DNA of 64,000 nt, taken from the NCBI GenBank assembly GCA_964016875.1, contig OZ024734.1:56189496-56253495 (forward strand), written 5' to 3'. The notes beneath the pieces are model-generated. The model saw only the letters and a program-made list of their open reading frames with translations. It was not told the DNA's origin and ran no database searches. The DNA is from Fallopia convolvulus. Lineage: Eukaryota > Streptophyta > Magnoliopsida > Caryophyllales > Polygonaceae. Every line of letters begins with the position of its first letter. The stretch's first letter is position 1. The translations under genes were made by a program, and so were the position numbers. This document shows, one piece after another, positions 33,520-45,300 of the stretch.

Positions 33520-35386
33520 TGTTAATCCGTTTGATACGAGATTTGGTCACCTTTAAGAACTGTTGCTAATGAACAATTTTTATTTAGAAAATTGTTTCAA
33601 AAGTGAAGTGGACAATTAGTTATAATTCCGCCAAGATGGCTCCTTAAAGCATGATAACTAAGGATTTATTATATATTGATATTCGAAAATCAAATCGTTT
33701 ATCAATTAGGAAGTTGTAGAATTTGAGTATACAACTAAGAAGTGTTTCCGTGAGCTCGTTGTTGAGAAATCCTTTTGTTATAATTGGCAGAAGGGTGATA
33801 AAGATTACTGTAGGAATTGCTAAGGACGTTGAGCACGCCTTCTAAGACAAGTGGACGGTTCTCTCTTGCATTATTGTTATTAAATGAGGAATTGAATCCC
33901 ATTTAATATTTGCGTTGGAAACAACTTGTATGTTAATAAAATATGATAGGTTGTTGTTTTGTTAGAAATAATGACCATATTGTTATTATTCAGTTTCGCG
34001 CTAGAACTGGATTTAGGTCTGTTGTGTGTGTGACCTTGTTTGGTTTAGTTGTCTCAAGCTGAGACATTGATATAGATTAATTTAATTCAGGGATGTGAGC
34101 TTAGTCTCAGAAGCATCTCTTTAAAACTCATATTAGGCAGTATCAATATTGATCCCCTAATACTAAGGTCATGACCATTGGCCCGCTCTACGCTTGAGGG
34201 GCGACTATGCACTCTAGCTAAGTGCATTTATTAATATGTGTTGGTAGAGGATTATGGATGAAACAGGCCCTCTAATCTCTCCATCATTGGGACCCGTACT
34301 ATTCGTTGTTCAAGGATGAAACATGCCCTCTAACCTCGATAGTATTGTGTTCCATCGGCAGTAGTTCGAATTAATATGTGTTGGTAGAATATTATGGATG
34401 AAACATGCCCTCTAATCTCTCCATCATTGGGACCCGTACTATTCGTTGTTCAAGGATGAAACATGCCCTCTGACCTCGATAATATTGTGTTCCATCGACA
34501 GTAGTTCGAGCCGATTAAAAGATGTCAACTTGTTTGTGAAAAGTTTGAAAGTAATATAAGATAAGTGTGTTAGACACATTAATATACCCGAATGGTTTGG
34601 CTATTTGATAACCATTCTTACTTCCGGTTATGGATGATTCTTAATCAAACGTTGATTAAGTCAATCTGATTAGTCGATGGAGGCTTTTCAAAATGTTATG
34701 TGATTAATATGAGTTCCCAACAATTATTCATGTTTCGTAAAGGAAACCACAAGCGGTGGTGTTCTCTCTCTTGATTATGCAAGTCTCCTTCTTATTCTCT
34801 ATAAGACTGCTAATTGTTGGATCATAATCCGAGTCTAATCGGATTTGGATGCCAATATGTTTTGTCACAACCATAAGAACCGAGTTAGTTTCTCCGCTTG
34901 CTTAGTCTTTCATTAGACTAACCCGTCCATCTTCTTTTCTTTTATATGGTTGGCTGGTGTCTACCGTTGGTTTACGGCACCTCAGGTTCTTCTTGGAAGT
35001 TGATTCAAGAGGCAGATTCAGAGGTTTGAAGCTCTAGAAGTTGAAGAAAGGTTTCCAATGGCTATACTTGAGTGAAGATCATGGTTGAACTACTTCAAAG
35101 CGAAGATGAGTTTCAGAAATAAGAACTTAAGGAAGACTGGATGAATATTTTGTTTAAATAGAAGGTTGTTCTATTTATTTACTAATTCTTTTTAAGTTAA
35201 GGCTTGTATAAGACCTTTTATTCTCTTTTCCGCTGTAAAGTTTTACTTAATTTTGTTAGGTTTTAAATGGTTTCATTTATCTTTTTCTAGTAAGTTCTGT
35301 CAGGTTTAAGCTTTGGGTAACTCTGGTTTAGCCCTAATCGGGGTTACTGGCGGTAATACCTCCAGGGTAAATAAGGGGGTGTTACA
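33520..35386 (+). repeat. 3' LTR of element B, 5'-truncated
   Basis: Aligns with about 26215-28078 of the 5' LTR; the first ~1.08 kb of the LTR is absent. The junction at TTCGTTGTTAATCCG joins the end of the decayed integrase to the middle of the LTR. The 140-bp duplication is present (units starting 34230 and 34370). Confidence 0.88.
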
Positions 35387-36218
35387 GGCGCGAAGCACCG
35401 AAGAACCACCATTGCCCGCTAGGGCACGAAAAAAAGAAGAGAAAATGCAAGGAAAAGAGGAGCAAGGGCACGACGCAGTAGCAGGCGCCACCCTCGCCCT
35501 ACCGTTCCGCCGCCGTAGCGCTGGCGCAAAGCACCGAAGAACAATCGTTGCCCGCTAGGGCACGAAACCAAGAAAGATGAAATGCGAGAAGAAGAAATTC
35601 GAGAGCGTCGCTCAGACGCGAGCACCACCCTCGCCCCCGCCGTTTCGCCGCCATGACACTGGCACGAAACGTCGGAGGACAATCGTCGCCCACTAGGGCG
35701 TAAAACGAAAAAACATCGAAGAGACGAAAAGGGGGGAGTCGAGACACTTACTTGCTTAAATATTAACGCGGATGATGCGGTGGCGCTGCCGGAGTGTCGG
35801 AAAATCGTCAATAACCGCCTGGAAACCGCTGTCGGAAACTGGAAGGGAGAGAGAGAGAAAGAGAGAAAATGCTGAAGGAAGAAGATGGAAATGAGGCGTG
35901 TGAGAGACGCCTCTTATAAAGAACAAATTTGGGCCTCTCCTCGCTCCCAAAAGGCTTATTGGGCCTGGTCTACCTCGACGACCCATTAAGCAAAGTACGG
36001 GGAGCGGGCCCAGGAAGCATCGCACGTACGAACAAGAGAAGAGCCTAAGTGTCAGGCCTCGCAAGAAAATTTCTCGCAATATGTCCGCCCAATCTCTAAG
36101 ACCTCACACCTCGCAATCCTGAGAAGTGCAACCCCGCGCCCCAGGTTTGACGAACCCAAATACCCCTCGTGTTTATGACCTGCATCCCTCAGGACGAGGT
36201 CTCCAGACCATGGGGTTG
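35387..36218 (+). other. 3' region of element A, right part, with a tandem unit and possible antisense promoter
   Basis: 35387-35720 continues the ~150-bp tandem unit interrupted by B (TAGCAGGCGCCACCCTCGCC, then TTGCCCGCTAGGGCACGAAA). 35800-36010 holds a GA-rich tract (minus strand CT-rich) and a minus-strand TATA-like element. No sense-strand gene was seen. Confidence 0.55.
35910..35922 (-). promoter_or_regulatory. Candidate promoter of the element A antisense ORF
   Basis: On the minus strand, CTTTATAAGAGGCG is followed within 30-90 bases by a pyrimidine-rich leader (CTTCTTCCTTCAGC, CTCTCTTTCTCTCTC), the look of a plant RNA polymerase II promoter. It points toward the antisense ORF, which before insertion of B would have started about 1.1 kb downstream. 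Position is inferred from sequence pattern only. Confidence 0.35.
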
Positions 36219-37028
36219 TGATGGTGTCCAAAATGGTAAAATAGGAAGTGGGCCCGGTACACAAGGAATAAACCGATCCGACGGGACTCCCAAGGTGGAT
36301 TTTGGGGCCCACCACCGCACCCATATTTTAATCAAACAAAATTCCTATCTCCGCGAGGTCTTCCGAAACCTCGGAGCGAGGTCTAAACCTCGTTACCGAC
36401 TCTACCGACACTCCCGCCCATTTGAACCACTCAGCTGGTGCCGTTCCCCCGAGCCAATCACCGGCCACCTCACCTCCGGACCAATCAGAAGCCTTGATCT
36501 CGGGCGTCCCACATCGAGTAAACACCAAAATCCGGCTCCTCAGTTCTCTATAAATAGAGGAGAATCTCGTAGGTGGCAAGAGGTCGAAAAACATCTTGAA
36601 CTCAAGAACTATCTTGCTCGTTGAAGATCGACGTGTTGAAACATCGTCAAAAGACCTCGCTATAGAAAGTGAAGTTCACAAAAAGACTTCAAGTCACACA
36701 AAGCTTTCGCTCACACTAAAGACCTCGCTACGTAATCTCGCAAGCCCTCATCACCACGCTCGAACTCAAAGCTCGGCCTCGCCACCAGAATCCATCAAGT
36801 GACCTGTAGGTGGTAGAATCTCGTAAGCTATTAGGAGATCTCGAACATTGTTAGATCGAGATCTCGAATACTCTTAGGAGGTCTAAGGTGTAAATCTCGT
36901 TTGTTTGTAAACCCCGTAGCTTGCGACCTCGTTGTAATAAAACAATAAATAAAAGGCAAGTGTTTGCACAATCGATTAAAAGAATCTCGTTTCTTGTCTT
37001 CTAGCGACGATTAATTTGGGTTTCATCA
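36219..37028 (+). repeat. 3' LTR of element A
   Basis: 810 bp, TGATGG..TTCATCA, followed by TSD CATGC (37029-37033). TATA box at 36549-36556. Confidence 0.93.
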
Positions 37029-37033
37029 CATGC

Positions 37034-38265
37034 GAATTAAGTACGAGCCACCCTAGAAAAGAAAAAAGGAAAAAACATCCTTACACCAAAGTAGATTAAA
37101 CTTATGGTGCAAGTAATTCAAGTTTGCACCGAAAGTAAATCATACTTGCGGTGCAAGGAATTCAAATTTGCAACACAAGCAACTCAAGCTTATTGCGGAA
37201 GTAATTTAGTTTTACATATTTTATTTCCTTAGGCATGGCAATGAAAAACGGAAAAAAGACTGGCTCAAAAAATTGATCAAAGAAATGGAGATGGGCCAAA
37301 TGTGATCTAATGGCCCAAACACCAAGAATACGTTTTTTCTAATACTTTAATTGCATAAAAAGTAATTTTCTTTTCTATGCACTTCAATAGTGTTTCTTCA
37401 TGGTCTTCGAAAGAGTCTTCTCTTTTTTTCCTTCTTTTCTTTTTTCTTTTATATCCTTCTTCATTAGAGAGACAAGCGAATGATTGTCGATGGCGAGAGA
37501 GGATAGAGATAGTGGGAGCAAAATCCAGATCTGTAGAATATGGACTCAGATTAAGGTTGAGAGATCAACCGAGAGAGGAAGTGGCGGAGATGCACCTTCA
37601 ATCAAATCGGACCGACAAACCGGTTTGGGGCTCAAGCCTGGAAAGACAGATCAGGCAAATCTAAGGGGGCTTTGCCACCTAAGGCAAAAAGTATTACCAA
37701 CTCGAAGTCAAATTATCAAACGATTTCACCAAGTGAAAGATCCAAAAGTTAGGGTTTGTTCTTGTAAAGAATTCAAAGAAGAGATGAAGAAACAAATCAT
37801 GCCTTCTCGGCGAAAGATTTTGCCTTCTCAGCGAAAATTATTGCTCCTAAAGGCGTTTTAGATTTCAAAGGAAGTTTTTCATTGTCTTTATGATTTTTCA
37901 CAGTTGAAATTGTACCCTTTACACCTCTTCAATGGTGTTTGAAGAGTGATAAAGGGAACAAATATGAGCACCACAATTTGGATTGTGAGGCTGAAATATC
38001 GAGGCCAACCGGCCAAACATAGATTGAGTTGTGTTTTACTGAGTCATGGATTATGGGGTTTGGGGTTCAAAAGTGTTTCTCACCCTATGTTTCTAGAGAG
38101 AAGTTAGAGGTTTTTGGGTTCTCAATAAAAATATGTATTTGTTAGACATTTAAAACCCCATTAGTACAACCTCCTAATTGAAGTCCCAAATTTGGATTCT
38201 TAACATAAAGGTACTATTTGGAAGATTTTTATTATTTTTAATTTTAAAACTTTCCGATGGGATGG
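37034..38265. other. Spacer between element A and the CIP7-like gene; no supported gene
   Basis: A+T-rich. An ORF of 125 codons at 37484-37861 (Lys/Arg/Gln-rich) has no recognisable domain and no clear splice context; I do not call it a gene. A GTGCAAG..AATTC motif is repeated near 37090-37200. Confidence 0.4.
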
Positions 38266-38271
38266 TCTAAG

Positions 38272-38422
38272 GCCTTGTTTCACTTTTTATCCAAAACCTA
38301 TTTTTATCTAAAAATTACTTTTAATACTTTTGAAATCCGTGCAAATTTTTTTATTTTTTTATGTTTTTTAAGACATTAAAAATTACTTTTCACCTAAAAA
38401 CTCGTTTACAAGTGAAACAAGA
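38272..38422. mobile_element. MITE with TTGTTTCAC ends
   Basis: About 151 bp. The left end GCCTTGTTTCACTT is mirrored by the right end AAGTGAAACAAGA. TCTAAG is found on both sides (38266-38271, 38423-38428), a probable TSD. A+T-rich interior, no coding capacity. It lies about 0.9 kb upstream of the CIP7-like start codon. Confidence 0.6.
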
Positions 38423-38539
38423 TCTAAGTGAGAAAAGCTCAAGAATGACTTTATTAAGTTGAATTTTGATAATCGAGATTAGCGTTTGAATTAAAGATAC
38501 CAGCGGGTAAAGTTCAGTCGGCCTCTACGCGCGTGGCAA

Positions 38540-39354
38540 AGCAGGCGCGGTCCTCCAAGCAACAAAAAGTCATCCACTTGGTTCATCTCTCTATCTCAAA
38601 TTTCAATTTAAGGAAAAACAAAAAACAATTCAAAAACGAATAAAAAGAAAAGAAAACGGGAAAATCGGAAGTAAAAAAAAAAACAAAGGTGAAAGAGGAA
38701 CAAGAGAAGAAGCAAACCACACACACCACACCACACCACACCACATGCGCTTGAGCTCTGCCCCTGCGAGATCTGCCGTCTCCCCTCCTCTTCAACGAAG
38801 CTCAGGGTAAATAAACCCACCATTTTCAGGTGCAAAGCTTCTCCATTCTTCAATTTGACGGGATTTGAAACTGCATTTTCCTGATTTTCTCGTCTTCTCA
38901 GCCTTTATGCTTTGTTTTTTTGGTGGGTGCTTGGCCTCCACTGCCCATCTCATCGACTCCGTGGAGAAATTCGATTATTGGGGTCGGTTGGATTTTTCTC
39001 CCTCTCTTGATTTCAGCTCCACTGTATACATTTTATTTTCCTAAGCTGGTAGCTTGTCGGTGAGGCTACCGTGTTTGTCTTCGCTGCCTTTTTACTGCCA
39101 CTCTTTCGTTCCTTTTTGCCCCACATAGATTAGATCTGAGCTTCTTGAACGTAGATTAATTTTCAAGCTACTTCTTTCGGCTGCATTTGAGATTTTCTTT
39201 CGGCGATTTGAGGAGTTGGTTGCGGTTGTGCCACGGAATCTGAATTTTCTTGTTGTCAGGATAATACCCTGAACAAAGCTTTCATTTAGAAGCATTCTCC
39301 CCAATTTTGAGTGATATTTATTTCGCGATTTGGAGTGTGCAGCTGATTGAGATA
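38540..39354 (+). promoter_or_regulatory. Promoter/5' UTR region of the CIP7-like gene
   Basis: Changes from A+T-rich spacer to mixed leader-like sequence with CACCA repeats (38716-38744) and CT-rich stretches. Possible 5' splice sites (CAG|GGTAAATAA near 38808) and a 3' site (GTGTGCAG near 39341) suggest an intron within the 5' UTR. The transcription start was not determined. Confidence 0.4.
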
Positions 39355-42300
39355 ATGAACAAGCAGATTGCAGCTGATGAGCCCTTGGACTATGTTGAAT
39401 TCCGAATTTCGCCTGATGACAGGTAGCAAACTGATGCTTCTTCTTTTTTGTACCCTTCTGTGTGAAAGTGAACAATGGGGCTTGTTTTGGATTTTAGAAC
39501 CAAGATTTCCCCTTGGGCTGGATAAATTTTGGATGGAGGAAGTGGGCAGTGGATAAATATGCAACTCAAAAACATGAATATAGTCATACAAAATCATGAA
39601 TATGCAACTCAAAATCATTAGCTCAAGCATTCTCCCCAATTGCAAAGTCGCAATGAAGTTCCCAACAAGCAATTTAGTTTAATGTCCTTTCAACTAGCCT
39701 TGTAGGCCTGTAGTTACGGCACTGATTTTAGTTCACACCTGAGCTCATGCATACAGAAACATACTTTCATTTCATGCCTAGTGACATTCGTACTCTATTA
39801 TATTAATATGAATGCTGAGATAAACTTACTTTTGCTGAGTGATGACAGTAACAGGGTGTGTAGAAGTCAGTGGCAAGACCCTTAAATTTGCATGCTTCTT
39901 ATGGATTAATTTTTGTTTCACTAAATATAGGTGAAGGACAACATATGATTTCTGATAATCTGTTAGAAGAGAAAAGATCTAATAAGTTGGGCCAAGGAAT
40001 ATGATATTACCAGTTAAGATATTTCTTTAGACTATTGAGCTACGATGCCTAGTGGAGCTGTTTTTTTTATTAGTTGCCTAAAGTAATTCAATTCTAGATG
40101 ATACTTTTGTTATTACAGCTGACCAGCTGAGAGTAGTGGCGGGTGAGAGTTTGCGGGATTACTCATCTATAGTTAGAATTAAGTATGCAGCATGCTTGCC
40201 CGCTTGGTATGAGATATTGGAATGTGGCAAGTTTCCTACACTTTTTAAAGTGTGGATTTTTGAAATAATATTTAGCACATGAGTTGGTAGTAGGTCTATC
40301 TCTGTCTCATGGGCATATTGACTTCTTCCACCACCACCACCACCACCTAGATGAGGCGAATTGAAAAGCTTAAAGATTTAGAAAATATCACCAACCAAGA
40401 TTCTCTTAGAACGGATTTTAACTCAAGAGTGAGTCCATATTAATGAACATTGCTCGAGCGTTTGTAGTCTTGAGATGGGGGTGCAGGAGCAGTGGCAAGG
40501 CTAGTTGAAAGGACATTAAACTAAATTGCTTGTTGGGAACTTCATTGCGACTTTGCAATTTGTTGATAACCTCTCCTTCGAAGTTTCTAAATGTGGAAAA
40601 CAACTATGAGCTGTATTCATTAATTAGGATGAGAAATCACTTTTAGGATGAGATATTTCATAACTTCTTTAAACGAGCTCACTATGAATTCTTACAAGTA
40701 GAAGTCAATCTAAACCATATTTATAAGTTATGTTTTATTTAATATAATCGGGTACTTTGTTTTCTATGTTCTCATGAATCTTGCAACTTCGTTTATTTAT
40801 TTGTCAAATTTTCTACTTTTGCGAAAATGATCTGCATAAATATTTTATTTTCTGATTATCTTGATATTGACCAAGTCATAACTTTTCAAATAGCTCCAAC
40901 CACTCTAGATCTATGACGTATCCATAATCTGCGAGTACATTTTTCTTGTGTCAGGTACTATGTATTTATATGCAGTGGTGACAAAGAGGAAAAAATTGGA
41001 TCTCCAGTTATTGGTCAACTGACAGCACATCTAAACAAGGACTTATATTCTGATTCTGAAGGATCTTATGCGAACTTTAAGTTGGAGTTACCTGAGAATC
41101 TCTGTAATACAACATGGTTCACAAAAACCACATTAACAAGGTGCAAGCTAGTTGTTTGAACTTTGAAATATCCTTTTCTTTCCACTTTGTTGAAGGCAAA
41201 ATAAACTGATGATTGTTTCAAATTTCTTCTTATCAGGTTTCTAGAATTGACTGAGTCACCAGATGCACTTAAGAAAATCTTTGCTATCCGCAACGAGATG
41301 TTGCAGTTGGAGGAAACTAAGAAATTTCATCTCTCTCTACATTGCCAGGTATCATTTTTAATGGCATGATGGCTACCTGGTTCAGAAACATTTGTGGTTG
41401 TAATGGTTCTAATATTATTTTTCTTTCTCAGGAGAAGTTGTACAGAAACAATCTGATGAATGATGAAGCAGGTTTTCACTTTAAACTCCACTCAAGTAAA
41501 AGAGACCTAGGGTTCTTGAAAAATTGTTGCTTGTGCTGTTTACCTGTCCGTTTCTACAATTCAAGGCTTGTAAATAATAATTTCTTGAAGTCCTTAAGTT
41601 GCACTTGACTAAAATTTGGCACTTTTAGGTGTGTTACAAGAATATCTGAGTTCATGATTGAATTGATTTGCTGATTGTTAGGCTGACAATGGTGTCGGAC
41701 TAAAATGTTGATCTTGATAATCTAGTGGTTCTAACTTTAGTTGAGTAAACATGAGATTTTGTTAGGTACTCCTGTCTAATCTTCATATCCAGTTGAAGAT
41801 TTCATAACTCTCGATGATCATCATTATAAATGAACAGACAGGATTTGTCCAACGTTCATTCTTAGGAAATGGCATTTACTTTTTCTCTAGGAATATTGTA
41901 ATTAAATAGCCGAAGTTGTTTCCTCTCTTCCACTGTCTTCCTATTCTGAGCAGTGAGTAGTGCCAACAGATTTAGTGGAGGATGAGATACACTGATCAAG
42001 ATATGGTTCAAACAAATTGCTTGGTCTGGTGTATAGAAGTTTTCAGTTTTCACTTCATCATATAAGATAAAATTCCTCACTAAATAGGATGTGCATACTA
42101 TGTTGGTTGTTTAAACAAAATACAAGTGCTCTCATGAGGATTGAATTTCTTGCTTGGGGAAGCCGAGGATAAAGCTAGTGATGCACCTAATTATGACCTA
42201 TAATTCTGATGAACATTTAATGCTAACTATGACATTATTTCCTTGGTTCACAATACTGTTTCTTTCTTGCTAACACGCTGCAAGCTTGGTTGCCATTTTG

Positions 42301-45300
42301 AATGTCAATTAGTCTTAGTGTCCTGTTTTCTTCCGAGAAGTCAAAGCAAGCATGGATAATTTACTCATGGCTTTCCCATCCTGCAGATAACTGCAACTCC
42401 AACGGATCAGTCCAAACACCAAAAGTAATGTTCATTCTCCATGTACCATATCATTTGTTCTAATTTATTGTATCTTGCTGTTGACATGATTATTGCGTTG
42501 CAGCAGGAAGAGAGTGATTCTTCAGATAATTCAAAGTAAGTTATTAATTTAAAGGTTCTGTTCACTTATATTATGTTCAATACGGTGATTCCCTATGCTA
42601 TCATTGTTAGGAATGAACTTCTGCGGGCAATGGACTTACGACTTACAGCATTGGGAGATGAACTGGTTGCAGCTTTCGAACAAGCAGTTGGATCTACCTG
42701 CTCTTCTGAAGAGACTCTAAATCTGGAAAATTTCTGTAAGCATTTCGGAGCAGCAGATGTGAGGTATTTTAAGACTTAAACCTCAGCATGGCAAGAGAGA
42801 TGCATACTTTTTGAATTCTAAATAATCTTTCAAATATTTTAATTTGTGAAGATCTCGTCATGATGTGTGAAGAGAAAGGTCCTTTCCAGAAATAGGATTG
42901 TAATTTTTATTTGTTTATTTTGTTTTTGCAGTAATGTTATATGCAAGCTGCTCGGGATGAACCTGATAGCAATAGTTAGCGATCCTCCGCATGATAAGAA
43001 GTTACCTGCTGAATGTGACTTCACTGATAACAAGTTGACCATTAATGCTCAGATTTCAAAACCATCTAATATAGATCAAGCGATAAGATATGATGCCTCC
43101 CCAGCAAAAGCAGCAGAACTTGAGCGTCGGAGCTCCAGTGATAGTGAGGATTTATCCTGCTCGAGTGAGGAGGAAGAGGTGGAAAGACCCTTGGCTGAAA
43201 GAAGCAGAAATATGACAAGATCTGCAACTCCTAGAAGGTCAGCATCCCCAATGCGAAGAATCCAGATAGGGAGATCTGGGTCTCGCCGAACTCCTGCAAT
43301 AGCTATTAAGAGCCTCACTTACTTTCCTGGTAGAGAGTCAAGAGACAAGACATTCTATGCTTCAAATGACGTTGAAACGGATCGATTTGAACTACCAATT
43401 AGAGCTGCTGAGAGCAATGACCGAAGAATGAGTGTGCAAGATGCTATCAGTCTTTTTGAAAGGAAACAGAGAGATCAAACGACCGAGGCTCCGAAATGGA
43501 AATCTCCTGCTGATAATCCCGCCAATGCGCCCAAGGCTGTGCTCAGAAGATGGAGTTCTAGTGTGGGCGAAACATCTGCACAGCGCTTGGATCAAGATCT
43601 ACCCGCCACTAGCAGTGACTTGCTGGACGAAGCTTCTTCAGCTGGTGTACAGTCAAACACTGATATCTTGCCTTGCCCACCTGAATCCGAAACAGCTGCT
43701 GAAGCTAGTGTAAAATTGGAAACTAGTGAGCAAAGCAGCCCTTCTCCGAATGATGTTGAGATTCCTGTAACTTACTCAGAAGGAGCTGGTGAAAAGATTG
43801 ATTCAGCCGAATGGAGTCGGAAAAAGGAAGCTGAGTTGAACCAAATGTTGAGTAGCTTTGTGCAGACTAAGCCGAGTAAGTACCGCAGCACACAGGCTGC
43901 TGATAGCAAAAAACTTGATTCCCGTACAGGGCAAAATAAGGAGAGGAAGAATCAAAAGCTTCCAGGGGAAAACATTGGGAAAAAGACTGATAAACGAGCT
44001 CAGCCAAGAAAAATGCCTAAAGCAGTTCTTGACAAGACAAAGCCTGAAATATCTTTAAGTAACATTGGGAAAAAACAACCAGTCACGGTTAGTAAGACCC
44101 AGAAAGAGAAAGTAGCTAAGAGCATGCCCTTGACTTCAAATTCCAAGAGGGAATCTCCGAGACCTGCTGTTTCGAAAGTTCCATCTAAACTGTCTCCTTT
44201 ACCTGCTACTAGAAAGTCATGGCCATTGTCAACAACTCCAAGAGCCACAGGGACATTATCGTCTAAAGCTCTGATAGGAGGCACACCTACATCTGGCACT
44301 AGTGTGCCACGCCAAAAGTCGCAATCACCAGCACCACTCTCTCGATCAACTCCAAAACCGGAAACACCTCAGCAGAAAAAGAAGGATGTGAGAAATATGC
44401 AAGTGGAGACCAAGAAGAGCTCAAGAAGTATAGATGAGAATAAGGGGAAAGTTAAGCCGAAAAGTATGATCACGAAAAAAACGGGGGTTGTTGCCTCAGC
44501 AGACACAGTCCCAGCTAAACCTACCTCAACTAGGAAGGCTGCCAAAAAGAGCAGTGTGGTTCCTCTGGAGCCAAAACCATCTCTCCGCAGGGGATCTGGT
44601 GCAAGTAGCAAGAAAGCTCATGCTTCACCGGTCAAACAACCTTTATCCAAACCTGAGGTAGCTGCTGCTGGAAATCCAGTTTGTATTCAAGAGAATGAGG
44701 TTGATGCTAATAATGTTTCCGGATCAGTTATTGAGGAGGTAGTACAGGAGGAGGCGGTTGATCTGCAACCAGAATCACATGTGAGCACTCCCATTGCCAC
44801 TGCTGATGTCAAGGAAGCATCCGATCGAGTCCCTGCCAAACTTGTTGATGAGAGAATAGAGAGGGTAACAGAGTCATCAGGCGAAAACGAGATTCAGCCT
44901 GAAGAGGAATCACTCATCTCACCGTTGGCTTGGGTGGAAAACGGTCTTCAGGATTCACCAAGCACTTGCCAGGTTGCACCTCCAGCAGCAGCAGCAGCCA
45001 ATCTTGCAAGCTCTCGGGTTCGTCATTCTCTGTCACAAATGCTTCTTGAAGAGAGTAGTGAGCCTGACACTATTGAATGGGGAAATGCTGAAAATCCTCC
45101 GGCCATGGTCTACCAAAAGGATGCTCCGAAAGGGCTGAAAAGGCTGTTGAAGTTTGCTAGGAAGAGCCGTGGAGAAACAACGAATATAGGGTCGAGTCCA
45201 TATGCATCTGAAGGCGAAGACGATGGTGATGAAAGCAAAGGATTTGGCAGAAAGAATTCGGACAATCTGTTGAGGAAGGCTGCACTCAATGCAACTCAGC

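Larger units (their letters stand above)
25131..35386 (+). mobile_element. Element B: Ty3/gypsy chromovirus-like retrotransposon nested in element A
   Basis: Starts TGTAATAACAG and ends GGGTGTTACA. Its flanks GACGA (25126-25130) and GGCGC (35387-35391) are a decayed TSD: the neighbouring intact tandem unit of A reads CTGGCGCAAAGC at the same point. The 5' LTR is 25131-28078; the 3' LTR is truncated to about 33520-35386. A tRNA-Met primer-binding site (TGGTATCAGAGC) is at 28083-28094. The interior (28095-33519) is decayed, with recognisable integrase remnants only at its right end. The two LTRs agree at about 98-99% by eye. A solo LTR of the same family lies at 60076-62867. Confidence 0.88.
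13053..37028 (+). mobile_element. Element A: 24-kb Tat-lineage Ty3/gypsy retrotransposon with nested insertions
   Basis: Both LTRs (13053-13864, 36219-37028) start TGATGGTGTCC and end TTTCATCA, and the whole is flanked by a perfect 5-bp TSD, CATGC (13048-13052 and 37029-37033). Order inside: primer-binding site, gag, protease, RT, RNase H, a second RNase H, integrase, tandem repeats, then an antisense spliced ORF. Dual RNase H plus an antisense ORF is characteristic of the Tat lineage. Two insertions are nested in it: C1 (14881-17091) and B (25131-35386). Without them it would be about 11.5 kb. LTRs differ at roughly 3-4% by eye. Gag-pol has many stops, frameshifts and an RT deletion, so the element cannot move by itself. 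Confidence 0.92.

Noticed and set aside
13053..37028. A single 24-kb giant retrotransposon with novel cargo
   Set aside because: About 12.5 kb of it is accounted for by nested C1 and B, each with its own TSD; the remaining ~11.5 kb is a normal size for Tat elements.
37484..37861. 125-codon ORF between element A and the CIP7-like gene
   Set aside because: No recognisable domain, no splice or promoter context, simple Lys/Arg/Gln-rich composition.
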